From: Tsukamurella asaccharolytica
GTDB taxonomy: Bacteria > Actinomycetota > Actinomycetes > Mycobacteriales > Mycobacteriaceae
Reading direction: 5' to 3'
Length of the DNA stretch: 64,000 nt
NCBI RefSeq assembly: GCF_007858435.1
Contig: NZ_VIGW01000003.1
Coordinates: 186,001 to 250,000 of the forward strand
Both the position numbers and the translations under genes were made by a program. Positions 60,380 to 64,000 of this stretch are shown here, in pieces (positions within the stretch are counted from its first letter, which is position 1; each line of letters begins with the position of its first letter). The notes beneath the pieces are model-generated. The model saw only the letters and a program-made list of their open reading frames with translations, was not told the origin of the DNA and ran no database searches.

Positions 60380-61152
60380 CGTCGCACCACCAGTCCGTGT
60401 CCCGCCATCTCGTCCTTGACCTGCCCGATCGTCATGTCGCCGAAGTGGAAGACGCTCGCGGCGAGCACGGCGTCGGCGCCGGCCTCCACCGCGGGCGCGA
60501 AGTGCTCGACCGCGCCCGCGCCGCCGGAGGCGATGACGGGGATGTGCACGGCCGCGCGGGCCGCGGCGATCATCCGCAGGTCGAAGCCGGCCTTGGTGCC
60601 GTCGGCGTCCATGGAGTTGAGGAGGATCTCCCCCACGCCGAGTTCCTCACCGCGGCGGGCCCATTCGATGGCGTCGATGCCGGTGCCCGTGCGGCCGCCG
60701 TGCGTCGTGACCTCCCAGCCCGACGGTGTCGGCTCGTCCCCGTCCGGGACGGTGCGGGCGTCGACGGAGAGCACGATGCACTGGCTGCCGAATCGGTTGG
60801 ACAGCTCGCGGAGCAGCTCCGGACGAACGATCGCCGCGGTGTTCACGGAGACCTTGTCCGCGCCGGCGCGGAGCAGGGTGTCGACGTCCTCGACCGAGCG
60901 GACGCCGCCGCCGACGGTGAGCGGGATGAACACCTGCTCGGCGGTCCGGCGCACGACATCGAGCATCGTGCCGCGCCCGGAGCTCGACGCGGTCACGTCG
61001 AGGAAGGTCAGCTCGTCGGCGCCCTGCGCGTCGTACGCGGCGGCGAGCTCGACGGGATCGCCCGCGTCGCGCAGGTTCTGGAAGTTGACGCCCTTGACGA
61101 CGCGCCCGTCGTCGACGTCCAGGCACGGGATCACGCGCACGGCCACCGTCAT
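60376..61152 (-). CDS. hisF: Imidazole glycerol phosphate synthase cyclase subunit
   Basis: 258 residues, half-barrel repeat cyclase pairing with HisH. Catalytic Asp12 ([13 protein letters not shown]) and a second Asp in LSVDART near 130. Start ATG with GGAGG upstream; 25-base gap from impA. Confidence 0.97.
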   Translation of the reverse strand: MTVAVRVIPCLDVDDGRVVKGVNFQNLRDAGDPVELAAAYDAQGADELTFLDVTASSSGRGTMLDVVRRTAEQVFIPLTVGGGVRSVEDVDTLLRAGADKVSVNTAAIVRPELLRELSNRFGSQCIVLSVDARTVPDGDEPTPSGWEVTTHGGRTGTGIDAIEWARRGEELGVGEILLNSMDADGTKAGFDLRMIAAARAAVHIPVIASGGAGAVEHFAPAVEAGADAVLAASVFHFGDMTIGQVKDEMAGHGLVVRR

Positions 61153-61177
61153 CGGTCGAGGCCTCCTTCGAAAGTGT

Positions 61178-62041
61178 CTAGTAGCTCAGGGTTCCGGAGT
61201 GCCCGGGATCGCCGCGGTAGTCCGACGGCGCGCCCACGGAGCGGACGATCGCGAGCAGTTCGTCGTAGACGCCGGGGGCGCCGGCCAGCACCGAGTCGGA
61301 ACCGACGTGCCAGTCCTCGCCCGCGAGGTCGGTGACGCGGCCGCCGGCCGCGATGACTAGCGCCGCGCCGGCGGCGTTGTCCCAGGCGTGGTGCCCGAAG
61401 ACGACGGCACCGCCCAGCGCGCCGGACGCGGTGTACGCGAGGTCGACGCCGGTCGACCCGAACTGCCGCACCCGGGCGACGCGCCGCGAGACCTCGCCGA
61501 GGATGGCGTACCGGAAGTCGCCGGGGAAGTGTCCGTTGCTGCCGCGGCTGAAGCTTCCGACGGCGATCATGGCGTCGTCGAGGCCGCCTTGCGCGAGTCG
61601 CGGGAGCACCTCGCCGCGGTTGCGGACGGGACCGGCGACGTGGCCGGCGAAGGCGTCCCCGACCAGTGGGAACCAGGCCAACCCGGCCACGGGCTTCCCG
61701 TCGTGCAGCAGGCCGAGGAGCGTGCCGGTGGCCGGGTACCCGGCGGAGTAGTTGAACGTGCCGTCGATGGGGTCGAGGACCCACACGGTGCCCTCGTCGA
61801 CCGCCGGGCCGCCGTACTCCTCGCCGTGCACCGGGACGCCGGTGGCCTCGGCGACGGCCGCGGTGATGCGCCGCTCGAGCTCGAGGTCGAGATCGGTGGC
61901 GAAATCGGCGGGCCCCTTCGCGACGGACGCGGGAGCGCCGACGCCCTCGACGAAGCGGGGCGCGGCGGCGTCGAGCGCCTCGCCCGCGAGGGCGAGGAGT
62001 CGGTCCGGATCGGCCGTGAAGCCCTCGGGCAGGGCGGCCAC
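61178..62041 (-). CDS. impA: Inositol monophosphatase family protein (ImpA-like)
   Basis: 287 residues. Metal-binding motifs of the family are present: GEEYGG (Glu near 90), DPIDGT at about 108-113 and WDNAAGAAL near 230. In M. tuberculosis impA (Rv1604) sits in the same his operon. It may supply histidinol-phosphate phosphatase activity or inositol phosphate removal; the order makes either plausible. GTG at 62041 shares one base with the hisA TAG. Confidence 0.88.
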   Translation of the reverse strand: MAALPEGFTADPDRLLALAGEALDAAAPRFVEGVGAPASVAKGPADFATDLDLELERRITAAVAEATGVPVHGEEYGGPAVDEGTVWVLDPIDGTFNYSAGYPATGTLLGLLHDGKPVAGLAWFPLVGDAFAGHVAGPVRNRGEVLPRLAQGGLDDAMIAVGSFSRGSNGHFPGDFRYAILGEVSRRVARVRQFGSTGVDLAYTASGALGGAVVFGHHAWDNAAGAALVIAAGGRVTDLAGEDWHVGSDSVLAGAPGVYDELLAIVRSVGAPSDYRGDPGHSGTLSY

Positions 62042-62775
62042 TAGCGCGACACCGCGTCGAGCGCCTCGGGGAGGGTGAACCGTCCGGCGTACAGGGCCTT
62101 GCCGATGATCGCTGAGTCCACGCCCTGGTCGACGAGAGTGGCGATCGCCGTGAGGTCTTCGAGCGCGGAGATGCCGCCGGACGCGACGACGGGCGCCTCG
62201 GTGGCGGCGGCCACGGCGGCGAGCAGGTCGAGGTTGGGGCCGGTGAGGGTGCCGTCCTTGGAGACGTCGGTGACCACGTAACGGCTGCACCCGTCGCGAT
62301 CGAGGCGAGCGAGCACCTCCCAGAGGTCGCCGCCGTCGGTGACCCAGCCGCGGCCGCGCAGCCGCCACTGGCCGTCGAGCTGCTTGACGTCGAGGCCGAC
62401 CGCGATCCTGTCGCCGTACCGGGCGATGGCGCTCGCGCACCAGTCCGGGTTCTCGATCGCGGCGGTGCCGAGGTTCACCCGGGCGCAGCCGGTGGCGAGG
62501 GCGGCGGCCAGGGAGTCGTCGTCGCGGATGCCGCCCGACAGCTCGACTTTGACGTCCAACTCGCCGATCACCCCGGCCAGCAGCTCACGGTTGCTGCCTT
62601 TGCCGAAGGCCGCGTCGAGGTCGACGAGGTGGATCCACTCCGCCCCGTCGTTCTGCCAGGCGAGGGCGGCGTCACGTGGCGACCCGTAGGCGGTCTCGCT
62701 GCCGGCCTCACCCTGCACCAGGCGCACGGCCCGGCCCTCGGCGACGTCGACTGCGGGAAGTAGTACCAGACTCAC
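62041..62775 (-). CDS. priA: Bifunctional HisA/TrpF isomerase (PriA)
   Basis: 244 residues. Isomerises ProFAR in histidine synthesis and PRA in tryptophan synthesis. Asp10 and Asp174 are the acid/base pair; Arg18, Arg142 and Trp144 correspond to Arg19, Arg143 and Trp145 that give M. tuberculosis PriA its dual specificity (offset of one). No trpF gene is present in the window, consistent with a shared enzyme. GTG start. Confidence 0.94.
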   Translation of the reverse strand: MSLVLLPAVDVAEGRAVRLVQGEAGSETAYGSPRDAALAWQNDGAEWIHLVDLDAAFGKGSNRELLAGVIGELDVKVELSGGIRDDDSLAAALATGCARVNLGTAAIENPDWCASAIARYGDRIAVGLDVKQLDGQWRLRGRGWVTDGGDLWEVLARLDRDGCSRYVVTDVSKDGTLTGPNLDLLAAVAAATEAPVVASGGISALEDLTAIATLVDQGVDSAIIGKALYAGRFTLPEALDAVSR

Positions 62776-62784
62776 GCGACCAGC

Positions 62785-63039
62785 CTAGTGCGTCGTGTCA
62801 TCCGGCTTTCCGGCCTCCCGGTCCTCCGCGTCCGCGACGGCCCGGCCGACGATCCGGTTCGAGACGATCCCCATCGCGGCGACCGCGCCGACGAGGCCCA
62901 CGGCGACGATGAGCAGCCCGACGGCCGGGCTCGGGCGCAGCAGGTTGAGCAGGAGCACCGCCAGGCCGAGCACCGCGACGGCCGCGCCGAGGGAGAACAG
63001 GGCGAGGCGGCCCAGGGAGAGCCCACGCCTGCCGCTCAC
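62785..63039 (-). CDS. Small two-helix membrane protein in the his operon
   Basis: 84 residues from a GTG overlapping the hisH stop (GTGA). Two hydrophobic helices (about 10-32 and 37-58) and a charged C-terminus (about 66-84). Coupled between hisH and hisA, so co-expressed with histidine genes. Not recognised as a named family; function unknown. Confidence 0.72.
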   Translation of the reverse strand: MSGRRGLSLGRLALFSLGAAVAVLGLAVLLLNLLRPSPAVGLLIVAVGLVGAVAAMGIVSNRIVGRAVADAEDREAGKPDDTTH

Positions 63040-63665
63040 AGCGTGCCCACCCAGTTCTTCAGGAGCCTCGCGCCGGCGTCTCCGCTCTTCTCGGGATGGA
63101 ACTGTGTGGCCCACAGCGGGCCGTTCTCGACGGCCGCAACGAACCGCCCGCCGTGATCGGCCCAGGTGACCTTGGGCGCGCGGATGTGGTCGGCGATGTC
63201 GAGCTCCCACGTCTGCGCGGCGTAGGAGTGCACGAAGTAGAAGCGGGTGCCGGCGTCGGTGCCGGCGAAGAGCGTCGAGCCCTCGGCCGCCTCGACGGTG
63301 TTCCAGCCCATGTGCGGAACGACCTCGGCCTGCAGCCGTTCGACGGTGCCGGGCCACTCCCCGCAGCCGTCGGTCTCGACGCCGAACTCGATGCCCTTCT
63401 CGAACAGGATCTGCATACCCACGCAGATCCCCATCACCGGCCGCCCGCCGGCGAGCCGCTCGCCGATGATCCGGTCGCCCTGCACGGCCTTGAACCCCGC
63501 CATGCAGGCCTCGTAGGCGCCGACACCCGGCACGAGGAGGCCGTCGGCGGCGAGCGCGGTCTTCGGATCCGCGGTCACGGTGACCTCGGCGCCGGCCCGT
63601 TCCATCGCGCGATGCGCGGACCGGATGTTGCCGGAGCCGTAGTCGAGGATCGCCACCTTCTTCAT
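63036..63665 (-). CDS. hisH: Imidazole glycerol phosphate synthase glutamine amidotransferase subunit
   Basis: 209 residues, class I glutaminase delivering ammonia to HisF. Triad Cys81 (GICVGMQ), His190 and Glu192 (FHPEKSG). First his gene of this cluster: the next gene upstream is a quinone oxidoreductase, not hisB. ATG with GGGGAG upstream; a TAATAC box (63709-63704) is a possible promoter element about 40 bases upstream. Confidence 0.97.
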   Translation of the reverse strand: MKKVAILDYGSGNIRSAHRAMERAGAEVTVTADPKTALAADGLLVPGVGAYEACMAGFKAVQGDRIIGERLAGGRPVMGICVGMQILFEKGIEFGVETDGCGEWPGTVERLQAEVVPHMGWNTVEAAEGSTLFAGTDAGTRFYFVHSYAAQTWELDIADHIRAPKVTWADHGGRFVAAVENGPLWATQFHPEKSGDAGARLLKNWVGTL

Positions 63666-63775
63666 GCTCCCCAGCCTAATCGGCCCTCCCTCTGGCGCTG
63701 CATCGCAGTATTACGCGGGCGTCGTGGGGTGCCCCCGGTGATCGGCATCGTCGCCGCTGGGGCGCGTTCACAGCA

Positions 63776-64000
63776 CTAGGGGATCAGGATGAACTTTCCG
63801 ATCGGGTGCGCCGACTGGAGTTCGGTGTGCGCCCGCGCGGCGTCGGCGAGCGGGAAGGTCTTGGCGACCTCGTTCACCAGCTTCCCCTCGCCCGCGAGGT
63901 CCAGCAGCGGCCCGCGAGCCTCGTCACGGATGCGAGCGCTCTCGGGGTCGGGGCCGCCGATCGCGAGGAATCCGTCCTGGGCGGCGCGACCGAATCCCGC
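63776..64000 (-). CDS. NADPH:quinone oxidoreductase-type dehydrogenase, C-terminal part
   Basis: 74 codons plus a stop; the N-terminal part is beyond the right edge. The C-terminus reads LVNEVAKTFPLADAARAHTE and ends HPIGKFILIP, the pattern of medium-chain zinc-independent quinone reductases (MDR/QOR). It lies 110 bases upstream of hisH on the same strand. Confidence 0.78.
   Translation of the reverse strand, partial: AGFGRAAQDGFLAIGGPDPESARIRDEARGPLLDLAGEGKLVNEVAKTFPLADAARAHTELQSAHPIGKFILIP

Overview
The window comes from a high-G+C actinobacterium that makes mycolic acids. The evidence is the fabG1(mabA)-inhA-hemH cluster, an InhA-type enoyl reductase, a ferrochelatase with a C-terminal cysteine cluster, a DUF222/HNH (13E12-type) gene, a PriA-type bifunctional HisA, and gene order that follows Mycobacterium tuberculosis Rv1496 back to Rv1473 and then Rv1613 to Rv1602. 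The family is Mycobacteriales. Tsukamurella or a close relative is my best guess, but the genus cannot be proved from this sequence.

Layout. 1-4.8 kb: meaB-mutB-mutA (methylmalonyl-CoA mutase). 4.9-5.6 kb: TVP38-type membrane protein. 5.7-7.5 kb: DUF222/HNH endonuclease. 7.5-14.1 kb: an aminophosphonate cassette (PhnX-like HAD hydrolase, GntR repressor, FAD oxidoreductase, four-gene ABC importer). 14.1-17.5 kb: divergent LysR/TDT transporter pair and a SatD-like/membrane protein pair preceded by paired palindromes. 17.5-19.2 kb: SPFH and NfeD. 19.3-24.3 kb: alpha/beta hydrolase, DUF4873-AurF di-iron oxygenase pair with a TetR regulator and operator, DUF3097, and the Rv1486c homologue. 24.3-32.6 kb: hemH, inhA, fabG1, VWA, DUF58, moxR, a RipA-type endopeptidase and Rv1476. 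32.7-36.3 kb: acnA and acnR with an exact AcnR operator. 36.3-47.8 kb: an accessory block between two genes that are neighbours in M. tuberculosis. It holds a VOC protein, a YdcF-like protein, a frameshifted GDPD, a JetABC (Wadjet/MksFEB) condensin without the JetD nuclease, a PIG-L deacetylase, a glycosyltransferase remnant, and a SpaA-like secreted protein with a class F sortase. 47.8-50.7 kb: ABC-F protein and a diguanylate cyclase. 50.7-59.5 kb: trpA-trpB, then an oppositely oriented GNAT plus amino-acid ABC transporter cassette, then trpC, a Trp-associated membrane protein and trpE. 59.6-64 kb: bcpB, hisI, hisF, impA, hisA/priA, a small membrane protein, hisH and a truncated quinone oxidoreductase.

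How the genes work together. Core metabolism (propionate/odd-chain catabolism, fatty-acid elongation for mycolates, haem, TCA entry, Trp and His) is interrupted by acquired cassettes for phosphonate use, plasmid defence, surface display and amino-acid uptake. Many transcription units start with a TANNNT-like -10 box placed 6-8 nt before the start codon, which suggests widespread leaderless transcripts. No rRNA, tRNA, CRISPR, insertion sequence or prophage was recognised, and no gene-free stretch exceeds 300 bases.
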